Positions 48,901 through 56,916 of a stretch of DNA of 64,000 bases are shown in pieces. The notes under the pieces were generated by a model. The model was not told the origin of the DNA. It made no database searches and saw only the letters and a program-made list of their open reading frames with translations. Location of the stretch: the NCBI RefSeq assembly GCF_000003195.3, contig NC_012876.2, forward strand, positions 47,301,276-47,365,275, written 5' to 3'. Each line of letters starts with the position of its first letter. Position 1 is the stretch's first letter. The DNA comes from Sorghum bicolor (lineage: Eukaryota > Streptophyta > Magnoliopsida > Poales > Poaceae). A program made the translations under genes and the position numbers.

Positions 48901-50538
48901 AGGTGTCTTATCGTCTTCAAATGTTGGAGGGTGCCAAGCTCCACGACATCTTCCACGTCGTGCTTCTCTGTTCACACCACCGTGGCAACCCTCTGTTCAC
49001 ACCACCGTGCCAAGCTCCACGACATCTTCCACCGTGGCAACCCTCTGTTCACACCACCGCCGGTGCTGCCCATTCACGACGGCTGTCTGCAACCTGCTGC
49101 GGAGCTCGTCCTGAGCTCCCAACTTCGCCGGGGCGTCTGGCACGTTTTGGTGCAGTGGCATGGCATGGCCCTCAATGATGCTACATGGGAACAGCTGCCG
49201 AACTTCAAGGAGGTCTACCCCAACGTCCAGCTCAAGGATGAGCTGTTTGCGGAGGTGGGAGAGAGGTCATGTGGGGCAAGACATTCAACCGCAGAGCAAA
49301 GATGGCAAGCACAGCAAATCAGGAAAGTGGCTAGATTGGCGCCAAATTGAGGGCAATCCAGGGCGCATCATTAGCTGGTGCTAATTTAGAAGCTTAGCAA
49401 GAGCGATTGTGAGATAATTAAGGGGTGATTGGGCTGCCTAATGGCAATGTATTCCGTGAGCTACCCTGAGAATAATCAAGAAAAGCAACAGAATTGTTGC
49501 TGGGCTTCTCCCTGCATCTCTCACTCTCGCTCCCTCACGGTGCCGACTTGCTGCTGGGGGTTCAAGCCCTGGCCACCGGTCTCATACCCCTACGCCCTCC
49601 ACAGTCACTGTAGGATCATCGATCCTATCTTTTTATATGTCTTTTTTCTTATGCATTTCATTGAGAATTCAGAGTTTCTATATTCTGCTTGTAACTGCTT
49701 CATCATTACCATGAATGGTAGAATTTCCCTGTGATCTATGCCTCCTGAGAAATTCTCTCTTCTGTTGTGTATGGATTGATATTACATCAGTTCATTGACA
49801 TGTTCTTACAATTCCATTTCTCAATGGTGCATAATGTGGACACCTATATCTGATGCTATGCATGTCTTCCTGCCTGTGTACTGACTGCAGGTTAACCTTT
49901 CTATTCAAATCTGCAGGAACATGATATTGGAGAGCCTGTCAAAGATAGAACATGTTCCCAGCACTCAATTCCATGACAGGCCGTCAGACCCTGAAGCTCC
50001 AGAGGAGGTTTCTCTCGTGCCATTGTCAATTCCTTGTTTATGCTCTCTTTGCATTTTTCTTGTTTGCCCATTTGAGTATTTTGCATTGTAGAAAGAGGAG
50101 GACATGGATAAGAGGCCAGCTCAGCGCAGCAGATTATGGAGCGGAGGAGCTTATGACTCTGATACAGAGGATCCTGACAACCTGAAAAGTGAGAGTAAAG
50201 ACGTAACTGCCAACTTGCAGATGAAGGTTGGCCCTTCTACCACTGCACAACATATATTTCTTGGCTCATAAAATTGTTACTGGTAGTGGATACTGTCACT
50301 AGCCATTCTCATTCCTTGTTGATGCTGTGGAAGTCTCAGTTTGTAAACAGTTACTATTTTAGGGTTTTCTTGAAACAGTATTAGCTATTGTCATGAATAT
50401 AGCATGAACCAAAGATGATTGTTTCTGAGCATGTTATGGCCAAATCTTATTTGTAATCAACACTTCGTTCAAAAAATTCTGTCGTGTAAACCCAAAAGCT
50501 CAATTTTGTTGCAGGATGAACCAAAAAATGATCTGTAG
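36453..50538 (+). CDS. HDA6: Class I (RPD3-type) histone deacetylase, HDA6-like, six coding exons
   Basis: Joined exons 36453-36995, 45189-45629, 45723-45865, 49917-50007, 50092-50226 and 50515-50538 give 458 residues; all introns are GT-AG and the frame is kept. The enzyme removes acetyl groups from histone lysines in the nucleus using zinc. Zinc ligands and catalytic residues are present: HH at 153-154, D189 and H191 (DIDVHHGDG), D277 ([12 protein letters not shown]), Y316 ([12 protein letters not shown]). The wording [14 protein letters not shown] and [16 protein letters not shown], and a short tail with WSGGAYDSD, point to the HDA6 branch rather than HDA19. Arabidopsis HDA6 works in transposon, rDNA and transgene silencing. 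Introns 1 and 3 are inflated by retrotransposons. No lesion is seen in the coding exons; whether the long introns splice properly is unknown. Confidence 0.93.
37165..39660 (+). repeat. Diverged ~1.1-1.4 kb tandem duplication inside intron 1
   Basis: The stretch starting GAGTAGGGCACTGATCTGG near 37169 recurs near 38574 (GAGTAGGGTGTTCATCTGG). GTGAATGTGGTCCCCCAGG with ATCTAATTCTAACAATAGAAA occurs near 38361 and 39482; CATCTTAAAAGG occurs near 37710 and 39182. A CACAGGGGCAA(C/A)AG word recurs four times with variations. The copies differ by many substitutions and indels, so the duplication is old. Confidence 0.8.
39718..40092 (-). mobile_element. Gypsy F 3' LTR
   Basis: A 375 bp terminal repeat that reads the same as 44435-44809 throughout. 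In element orientation the polypurine tract lies immediately before it at about 40093-40105. Confidence 0.92.
40088..42906 (-). pseudogene. Gypsy F pol: RT, RNase H, integrase, chromodomain (several stops)
   Basis: In order on the minus strand: reverse transcriptase ([35 protein letters not shown], catalytic FFDDILIYS), RNase H ([36 protein letters not shown]), integrase ([39 protein letters not shown]), integrase C-terminus and a chromodomain-like ATWEDLENF. Stops are at about 42322, 42025, 41080, 41044, 40931 and 40178, with a frameshift near 40890 and another between gag and RT near 42907. The frame ends in a TGA (40088-40090) inside the 3' LTR. It cannot make an intact Pol. Confidence 0.9.
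42909..44585 (-). CDS. Gypsy F gag-protease reading frame starting inside the 5' LTR
   Basis: 558 codons are open from ATG 44585, which lies within the 5' LTR, across the primer site (44422-44434) into gag. Contents: Ser/Pro-rich start, short coiled coil ([20 protein letters not shown]), retrotrans_gag domain ([36 protein letters not shown]), proline run coded by a 20-base homopolymer (43928-43947), degenerate zinc knuckle [16 protein letters not shown], and protease motif [14 protein letters not shown], where the usual DSG reads DSE. That change may inactivate the protease. The true start could be a later Met. Confidence 0.82.
   Translation of the reverse strand: MIISNLSSPAISNLTPLLSGARHTLAPPSPTSSYNLRSQGPPELGVEALDNLVSGVRRSSGHRSSTSTPSSPTHSSASSTPATSEASIAELSRQVAELTKGMAAMQQQLMTLRQQPPPSSSASGAQQFGENRGDRPPRFQKLDFPKFDGKSDPLAFINRCESYFVQQRIIAEEQVWMASYNLEGSAQMWYIQVQQSEGTPSWRRFSEILNLRFPPPPPPLRSNPMGELMACKRTGSVSDYQDRFEALLPHIGPLEEEQRIQAFTAGLGPPLSHDVEMQNPQTLIVAMSLARKLEIREQSTSAVAAASASAPRLAGRGLLADPAQPLALPAPPQVGGRVPAPVFKGRQVQRLTPTEMEDRRRQGLCFNCNDKYSRGQNRVCQRLFFLDLTEEEDPAELEPLVNLEDPTISLLAIAGVRTRDTMQLHINLGGVSLLALLDSESTDNFVAAEAAARTSLRLQLHGGMKVTMANGELVPCPVVYRAAAFSIEGTSFVADFFALPLAGYDVVLGTQWLATLGPILWDFGALSMTVQHQGRAVCWKGVSGPSRPRLKACLDTDP
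44435..44809 (-). mobile_element. Gypsy F 5' LTR
   Basis: The second copy of the 375 bp LTR, next to the primer site on its inner side (ACTTGGTATCAGGGG on the minus strand) and CAAAC on its outer side. Confidence 0.92.
45189..45629 (+). CDS. HDA6: HDA6-like exon 2
   Basis: Acceptor TTTGTTCCAG at 45179-45188, donor GTATTG at 45630. 147 codons covering the zinc-binding core from [14 protein letters not shown] to [10 protein letters not shown]. Confidence 0.93.
45723..45865 (+). CDS. HDA6: HDA6-like exon 3
   Basis: Acceptor GTAACGCAG ending 45722, donor GTAAGT at 45866. Encodes [19 protein letters not shown] and following residues; ends in phase 2. Confidence 0.9.
45968..46853. mobile_element. 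Non-autonomous Mutator-like element nested in the 5' LTR of gypsy E
   Basis: ATGTGGGGC occurs at 45959-45967 and 46854-46862, a 9 bp target duplication typical of Mutator-like elements. Ends are imperfect inverted repeats: AAAGTTCAGCTAGGCG on the left and, read inward from the right, CAAGGTTCGCCTAGGCG, followed on both sides by further CTAGGCG repeats. The interior (46200-46760) is GC-rich with repeats such as GGAGGAGCAGGACCGGCGG. No transposase. An open frame of 182 codons is low-complexity Arg/Gly and probably not a gene. Confidence 0.75.
47246..48720 (+). pseudogene. Gypsy E gag and protease relics
   Basis: Scattered frames show Gag-like [20 protein letters not shown] (near 47640-47700), [17 protein letters not shown], a knuckle remnant [13 protein letters not shown] (near 48260) and a protease remnant [13 protein letters not shown] (near 48475-48515). 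They resemble the corresponding parts of gypsy F. Frames change several times and stops intervene, so no protein can be made. Confidence 0.7.
48721..49264 (+). pseudogene. Gypsy E pol relic: RT start joined to the chromodomain end
   Basis: [12 protein letters not shown] (48724 on) is the very start of the RT region; [16 protein letters not shown] is its continuation. The sequence then jumps at about 48895 to the C-terminal part ([39 protein letters not shown]). RT, RNase H and integrase, over 2 kb, are missing. A local duplication repeats GTGCCAAGCTCCACGACATC (48931 and 49007) and GTTCACACCACCG several times. Confidence 0.75.
49917..50007 (+). CDS. HDA6: HDA6-like exon 4
   Basis: Acceptor AAATCTGCAG ending 49916, donor GTTTCT at 50008. 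Completes the split codon and reads [20 protein letters not shown], a segment conserved in plant RPD3-type enzymes. Confidence 0.88.
50092..50226 (+). CDS. HDA6: HDA6-like exon 5
   Basis: Acceptor GCATTGTAG ending 50091, donor GTTGGC at 50227. Codes the charged C-terminal tail ([23 protein letters not shown]). Confidence 0.85.
50515..50538 (+). CDS. HDA6: HDA6-like exon 6 (stop)
   Basis: Acceptor TTTTGTTGCAG ending 50514; reads DEPKNDL then TAG at 50536-50538. The exon is too short to recognise alone; it is supported by the acceptor, the frame and the expected protein length. Confidence 0.75.
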   Translation, partial: DEPKNDL

Positions 50539-50870
50539 AAGTTTTGGAAGTGCCCGAGTTACCGAGGTTTCAATGGGATCGTCGACATGCATGCTGAAGA
50601 GCGGGGACGCATCTGAACCTATGTGCGCTGCTATCGGCCCCTGTGCAAATGTAACACTGAATGTTTTTCCTGCGTGTTGGTAACTAGATCTGGCCATCTG
50701 GCGCGTCCGAAACTATTGAGGTGAAGGAGCTAACTGACTATTCCCGCATGAGTTACTGTAGCATGCATGTAATCATTAGTCCATTAAATTCTTAAACTTT
50801 TGTTGTCTGTGATGGTAAGCTGTATTGCTCTTTCTTTGATGGATTGATACATGCCGATTTGATCATGCGA
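50539..50870 (+). other. 3' untranslated region of the deacetylase gene (approximate)
   Basis: This follows the stop codon; no coding potential. Candidate plant poly(A) signals are weak (AATTAAAT-like CATTAAATTC near 50783). The 3' end cannot be fixed from the sequence alone. Confidence 0.5.
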
Positions 50871-51586
50871 TTTACCTGCAGCAGCGGCAGGAATGGTTAC
50901 TGTTGGTAGTTACTGCCGTTTTTTTTCCTATCAGCTCATCTTAAAAAAAGCATAATTTTTATATATTAACTCGGAAGACTATAAAGTTTATACGAGAGTA
51001 ATTATAGAAAAAGAATTATCTACAACTTTCCAGTTCATGACCTTATTTGAGGTAATTTTAATACATAAAGAAATTGATAAAAATATAACGATGTGTATTT
51101 AGATCTGAACATTGGATCGGTTATTTGTGTATCATGATGTTTCTATACGAAAATATTGTAAACTATAAAATTATAGATCTCCTAGGTATCTACAATATAT
51201 GTATAAATATTGTGTTATATGAAGAAGTTATGAGTTTTCTAAAATATGTTGCACTAGCTAGTGGATAAATCGTGGCAATTATTCACACCCTTACATAGCT
51301 CATATTCAGAGTTTTATAATTTTTTCAACATAGTCGCATATGAAGAAAAAATATATATAAGAATTGTATTCAGTGGTGAAATATGTAACCTTTTATCCAT
51401 AACATTTTCTTTTGAAGCCATCTTGGTACCAAAATAATCAATATAACGTTTAAATCTACAAGAGTTTATGCACCGTAGGTCCATTAGCTATTGCCTCTGT
51501 TGCCTATATATCAACTTGATCTATGAACTTTGAAAGTGGAGCTTCGAGTCCAAGAAATTTTTAAGTGGTTTATTTACTCGAGATCT
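50871..51586. other. AT-rich intergenic stretch
   Basis: About 700 bp without genes or recognisable element ends. It is strongly AT-rich at 50945-51430. Confidence 0.5.
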
Positions 51587-51876
51587 GTTGGCGGGGCTCG
51601 GAGCACCTCCGACAGCAGAGATTAGTAGAGGCCACTCTTGCCGCGAGGGGCCCAGGTGACTTGACAAACAAACGGGAGAGAAAGAGCTCAGAACCCTAGA
51701 ACTGAAGAGGTATCAACAACTGCTTCCAACTAACTCAGGAGCAATTATAATCCCTTTATATAGGGCATGGATTCCAAACTAGGATTCATTACTGAAATAA
51801 CCCGTGATAGTGGCGAAATATTCTAGCATATTCCGCCTCCTGAATCTATAGCACGCAGGGCTAATTGAGTAATTGC
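51587..51876 (-). mobile_element. 3' part of a copia-type LTR (minus strand)
   Basis: On the minus strand this reads through a TATA box (CCCTATATAAAGGG at about 51752-51765) and ends CCGCCAACA, i.e. the plus strand starts TGTTGGCGGG at 51587. It is cut on its right by the Sirevirus LTR at 51877. The start of this LTR was not found. Confidence 0.55.
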
Positions 51877-53404
51877 GGAAAGGATCAAGATGCCTAAGAG
51901 AGGGGTGAATTGGGCTTCTCTAAAAATTTAAGCAACCTATAAGCTCCAATTCAACCCCTTGTGCCTAGTGTGTTCTAAAGAGCTACCGGATAAAATTTTT
52001 GCAACATAATTCTAATTCTATTCTAGCATGACAATTCTATGAAGGTAAAAGCTCAAAGTAAATGCTAGAAAGTAAAGGAGAGCAAGAAGAACGCGACGAT
52101 ATTTTGCCGAGGTATCGGAGAGTCGCCACTCCCCACTAGTCCTTGTTGGAGCACCCGCGCAAGGGTCTTGCTCCCCCTTGGTCCGCGCAAGGACCAAGTG
52201 CTCTCTACGGGCTGATTCTTCGACACTCCGTCGCGGTGAATCGCTCAAAACCGCTCACAAGCTTGACACGAGCCACCAACAAGAACTCCGGACGGTCTTC
52301 GTGTCTCCAATCACCACCGAACTGTCTAGGTGATGGCGATCACCAAGAGTAACAAGCAAAGAACTCTCACTTGACCCAAATAAGGCTCTAGAGAGTGGTG
52401 GATGCAGACTTGAACTCTTGGAACTGAACTAAAGAAGGATTCACTTAAGATATCACTCAATTCTCAATCCTCTCTAGGCTATTGCTTCTCTCTTGCACCA
52501 CGAGGTGTTTCTCAGCTAATCAAATGGGCAAGAGTCCTCCCATGGATGAGGTGAAGGAGTATAAATACTTCCCATCAAGTCCAAGGGCCGGCCACCCGAA
52601 TTCCACAGAAAACGGGAGCACCGGACGCGCTTGATGTTGCACCGGACGCGCTACACAGAACGTCCGGTGCCCCATTAACGGCTAACTGTACCTCCTCTGC
52701 AACACACCGGACGCACTCACAGTGGGTCTGGTGACCACGTCCGGTGTGAGGGTAAACTGCAACCCTCTCTGGGTACGAGACCGGACGCACAGTGGTGGGC
52801 CCGGTGCCCGCGTCCGGTGTGATGGTCAAGTGCAGACCTCCCTGGGTATGGGACCGGAGGCACCCCGGCGAGTCCGGTGCGTGCGTCTGGTGCCTAACCC
52901 TAGGCACCCAGACTCTGCTGACTCGAGTCAGCACCACTGGACGCGGTCACAGCGTTCGGTGCCTGTTTAGGCACCCAAACTTCATCGAAATGCGATATTT
53001 CCAAAACGAAGTTTGTTCCTCTCGATCTAAGGACTTTCTCAGAGCTGCCTAGTGCTAGGTTTACCAAGTGTGCACCACACCTAAACCTAAAGCCTTGCCT
53101 AGGTCAAGCTACCCGCTCAATGCCCCCTTAATAGTACGGTCAAAGGAAAAACAAAGTCCTAAACTACTCTATGTGCCCTTCTTCACCATATGGCACCTAG
53201 ACCTAGTCTAGTCCCGCCGATGTCCAACAATCCTTTGAAAACCAAAACGATTTCCACCATTAAGTCGGCATGAACGATCTAGTCCATCGATCACCATTAC
53301 CATGACCTAACATAAATGACTTTGCCTCTGCAAAACACACGTTAGTCATAGTAATCAACATTGTCATTAATCACCGAAACTCATTAGGGGCCTAGATGCT
53401 TTCA
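51877..53404 (-). mobile_element. Sirevirus-type copia LTR (minus strand, 3' LTR)
   Basis: It is the reverse-complement homologue of the copia C LTR at 60297-61813 over its full length (~1.53 kb). On the minus strand it begins TGAAAGCATCTAGGCCCC at 53404 and ends near 51877; the last bases read TTTCC instead of TTTCA. The minus-strand polypurine tract AAAAAGGGGGAGAC abuts it at 53405-53418, so this is the 3' LTR. GCACCGGACG/CGTCCGGTGC words cluster at 52615-52965. Confidence 0.88.
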
Positions 53405-53854
53405 GTCTCCCCCTTTTTGGTGATTGATGACAACGACCTAGAGTATGTTTGAAGTGAGGTTTTCAAATGATTTTGTTTCCATAAGCACGAGACAATAAGA
53501 TTAAAAAGGGATTAAGCATGCTTATATCAACCAAGCCTCATATCCTACATCCAAATATCTGAAATGTGTACAACAGGATATAAAAACATATGGCTCATAA
53601 GATATCAAAGTAAAAACGTGGAAGCAAAGCAATATGAGCCAAACACATGACATGAATATATTATCATGAAGCATAAGTCATGTCTCACAACCATAGCATA
53701 AAGTATCTCACAAGCAAAGTATCTCATAAATGCATGAAATAAACAGGATGCATGAAGTGTAGCACATAAAAGAATCAAAAGAGACCCACTCACTAGCTCC
53801 CCCTAAGTCTAACATACTCTACTCTCTCCCCCTTTGGCATCAAACGCCAAAAAC
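53405..53854 (-). other. Sirevirus 3' non-coding region with three polypurine tracts
   Basis: On the minus strand GATGCCAAAGGGGGAGAG (about 53824-53841), TTAGGGGGAGC (about 53799-53809) and AAAAAGGGGGAGAC (53405-53418) follow one another before the 3' LTR. Repeated tracts are a Sirevirus trait. Confidence 0.75.
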
Positions 53855-56423
53855 CTAAGAAGCTGAAGGTGGAGGTGGAGCAGAGGAGTCTCGTGGCACT
53901 ACATCAAACTGAGGTGTATCATCATTAGTGCCATCGGCAGTGGACTCTGACGAAGCTGTCTGACCCTCTAACTGTGGACGAGCTGGTGAAGCAGTCTAGG
54001 TCGGCTCAGTGTGCTTAGTACCTGTCTGGGTCACTGTCTGAGTCTCAGGTCCAGTGGAAGTAGCTGGTACGAACTTAGTGGCTGTCGCTGAGGTCTCTGG
54101 TATAGTAGACGAGGGTGCAAGCTGCTCAGATGAAGCCACAGACGATGACAAATGCTCTGTAGTGGTAACTGGCAGTGTAAAAGCTGCAGGAGCCTGCTGT
54201 GGAGGTGGAGTAGGCATGCCAGTCATAGCACTATAAGAAAATGACAGATCCTGCCCTGCTAAAGAATCCAAGACCAAACGAGAGGTAGAGGCAGACTGTG
54301 GAGTAAAGCATGAGTGCAAAGGTGTAAACTGAGGCATTTGCTCAAAGACAGAAGAGATAGCACCCTGAGACACCTGTTGTTGAGGAGTGGTAAACGGGCT
54401 GGCTATGAGCAGGGAGCTGGAGCGGAGGCTGAGACTGACTCTGAAGCCCATTGGGCTGTAAAACTGGAGTCGGTGGCGTGACAGTGGATGTGCATGGAAG
54501 CTGCACCTGTGGTACAGTGATCCCTGTCGCTGCCATGAGAGCTGCCATCAAGGCTGTCTGCTGGGCCTGGAATGCTAACTACTACTCCTGGAAGAAGAGA
54601 GCTGTCTTTGAAGCTCATCCTGCCTAGCCTGCCTGGCTGCATTAACAGCAACCTACTCTCTGTCATGTTTAGCATGCTCCTCAGCTGCCCTCTGCTGGTC
54701 CGCTCTCATGCCCTCAAGAATAGCTAGCAGGGCTTGGTCAGTGGCAGTAGAGGAACCTCCAGCCACGTGGTCATGCTGCCTAGGAGGAAGATCTGAATAG
54801 GAAGGCGATAGTCATCATTAGAACTATCAGTAGCAAAGTCGAACTCCTCCTCGGCCTCTGCATCTGCCACTGAGCCAATAGCTATGTCCTGCTCCTCCTC
54901 TGTCTCTGGTACTGCTCCTGAACTGCGAGTACTCTAGAGGAGACTAGTGGAGCTCTGCCACATGGTGCAAGAGGGGGTGCTGGAGCATGAAGGTCCACGT
55001 GTGTTCTCATCATCTGCCTGGGGTCATAGTGCGGGAACATAGTCACTGTCTCTGTCAGCTCCCTCTAGATGTGTGATGGAAGAGGGTCTGCCCTAGCATG
55101 AAGAATCAGAAGAGTAATCTAGTGTGCATATGGTAGGTGACGACGGCCCCTAAACCCCTTAGCTATGGTGTCCTCAATCTCTAACACAATCAGATCCCAG
55201 ATGTCGAACTCCCTCTGAGCCACTAAGTGAGCAATTAGCCACTGCTAAATCCTGGTGAATCCGTCACGGTAGTCTAGCCTCAGAACAAGAGTCTTCCTCA
55301 TCACAAAGTCCAAGATGCGAGCAGGACGAGTGAGACCTCCAACTGAGTAGCTGGAATTGTCTATGAAAGGCTAACGGAAGCACGGTGAGATGAAGTCCAC
55401 TCTAGGAAGCTCACCACCGTGAGGATGCCGCGGGGGCTCGTAACTGCCGTAGCACAGCTCGTGGATCTTAGTGTGATAGGCTGTCAGACCCCAAGTCTCT
55501 CTGGCACACTGAGTAGTCACCCTGTAGTCAGTGCTGGCCAGTGCATAGTGGATGTAGCTATGATCTGGTGCAATCCACACTGACGTATAGAACTCTCGCA
55601 CCCACTCCGCCACGTAGGTGCCTGGTAAAGCGAGAAGTCCGACAAGTCCTGGTAGGTAGCTCAAGTACAGCCTGATATCCGGACCAACGACGTTGCCTAG
55701 CACCTCAAGGTCCAGAACACTCTGCTCTCTGAACTAAGCCTGAACATGGACATACGCCATGTACATATCCTCCTGAACCACAATGTGAAACCTGGTCTGT
55801 GCCCTCTGATCCCTAGTAGCTGGAAACCAAGAGGGGAAGGGCGCGAACCTCAGCTCCTGGATCTCACAAGTAAGTACTCGAGTGTAGTCCTTGTGGATCC
55901 AGGCTGGTGCGGGAGCTGGAGTGGAGCGAGCAGATGTAGATGACTGACACTGCATACCAGACCTAGAGGCAGCCTGAGTACGAGCGCGAGTCGACCTACG
56001 GAGGGGCTGCTCCTCCGACTGTGACTCTATCTCTGCCTGCGTCTGTCCCTCTGTCTCTGTCTCCTCCTGTCCAGGCTCTCGGACATCAATCCTGACTGGA
56101 TGACCTCCTAGCATGATAGTGCCAGGTGGAGTCCCGTGCAGCTGCTCAGCCTGCAGGACTGCACGCCTCTGGGCGGGCATGAGATCGGATCCAATCCGAA
56201 GTGCCCCTGAACATCCACCTGCCTCTGCTGCCTCTGCTGCTGCTGCTACTGCCATGGCAACTTCTGCCTCTCGGTCGCTACCCTTCCTCTTCTTGGTCAG
56301 CACCTTCTTCCCCTTGCCCTTCTCTGCAGCTGTGAACCGACGGGGTACATCATCTCCCCCATCGCCTCCAGGAGTGCCACCACTACCACCAGTCGGACCA
56401 CTAACGTTTTTGCAACGTGCCAT
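53855..56423 (-). pseudogene. Env-like / additional 3' ORF of a Sirevirus (broken)
   Basis: From ATG 56423 the frame gives MARCKNVSGPTGGSGG, a Lys/Arg-rich stretch (KGKGKKVLTKKRKGS), an Ala-rich helix, an acidic Glu/Gln part, then a region with LPGTYVAEWVREFYTSVWI and HELCYGSYEPPRHPHGG that I recognise as the 'putative plant transposon protein' domain found in third ORFs of grass Sireviruses. The tail is Pro/Ser/Thr-rich and ends at TAG 53855-53857. The total length is not a multiple of three and several stops occur (e.g. 55731, 55368, 53993). The position between pol and the 3' LTR matches the env-like ORF of Sireviruses. I see no convincing signal peptide or membrane anchor. Role unknown. 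Confidence 0.72.
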
Positions 56424-56916
56424 TGCAAGAACTCACAAACACAATCCTGAAATGCTGCCCAAAGCTGGTGAACTGACACTCATGAGGCTTGGCCTCAATC
56501 CATAGTCGCGGGCTTGGCCTCGAGTTCGACTGTCACTAACAAGCTGCCAATTGAGATCCATGTGCTGCAATAGATGGAATAGATAGGGTATATATAAGCA
56601 CACATAATAGCTAGAGGAGAGAAAGCCCTAAAGATCACAAGCAATAGATAAGAACGGACGAGAACGGCTTACAACCTGCGACGAGACGCGTTCCAGTTGA
56701 TGAGATGAGATCAGAGTCCACCGGACAACACGGAACGAAGCTCCAAGGTGCTGCAAAGGTGAAACATATGAGAACGTCGTCAAAAACAATGTTCAAATCT
56801 ATTCTGGCATAAAACCAAACACCTGGAGTCCAAGGTATAGACAACTCACCTCAAACCCTAAACTGGTCACGAGAGAGGGAAACCAAAGACTCGCGATGAA
56901 GAGGAACGAGGAGGGT
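56424..56916 (-). other. Sequence upstream of the env-like ORF, up to the junction with copia D
   Basis: Non-coding. On the minus strand GGGTTTGAGGTGAGTTG (about 56844-56860) resembles a 5' splice site, and a pyrimidine-rich stretch precedes the ATG at 56423, so a spliced leader is conceivable. At about 56917 it joins plus-strand copia integrase sequence abruptly; pol of the minus-strand element is missing. Confidence 0.45.

Larger units (their letters stand above)
45955..49623 (+). mobile_element. Gypsy E: internally deleted Reina-like element in intron 3
   Basis: A repeated segment of about 360 bp (5' LTR 45955-45967 plus 46854-47224; 3' LTR about 49265-49623) starts TGTCATGTGGGGCAAGACATTC-like and shares the TGTGATGTGGGG start of gypsy F. 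After the 5' LTR TATCAGAGATG (47231-47241) is a decayed primer site. The interior holds relics of gag, protease and the very end of pol. The LTR copies differ clearly, so this is older than gypsy F. Outer ends are approximate and no target duplication could be fixed. Confidence 0.75.

Noticed and set aside
52575..53052. Open frames in the GCACCGGACG repeat zone of the minus-strand LTR
   Set aside because: They translate the repeat motif and are not conserved in the homologous LTR at 60297.
56375..56423. A second H3 mimic at the start of the env-like ORF (MARCKNVSGPTGG)
   Set aside because: Only Ala, Arg, Lys and TGG coincide, with the TARKS core missing; chance is enough.
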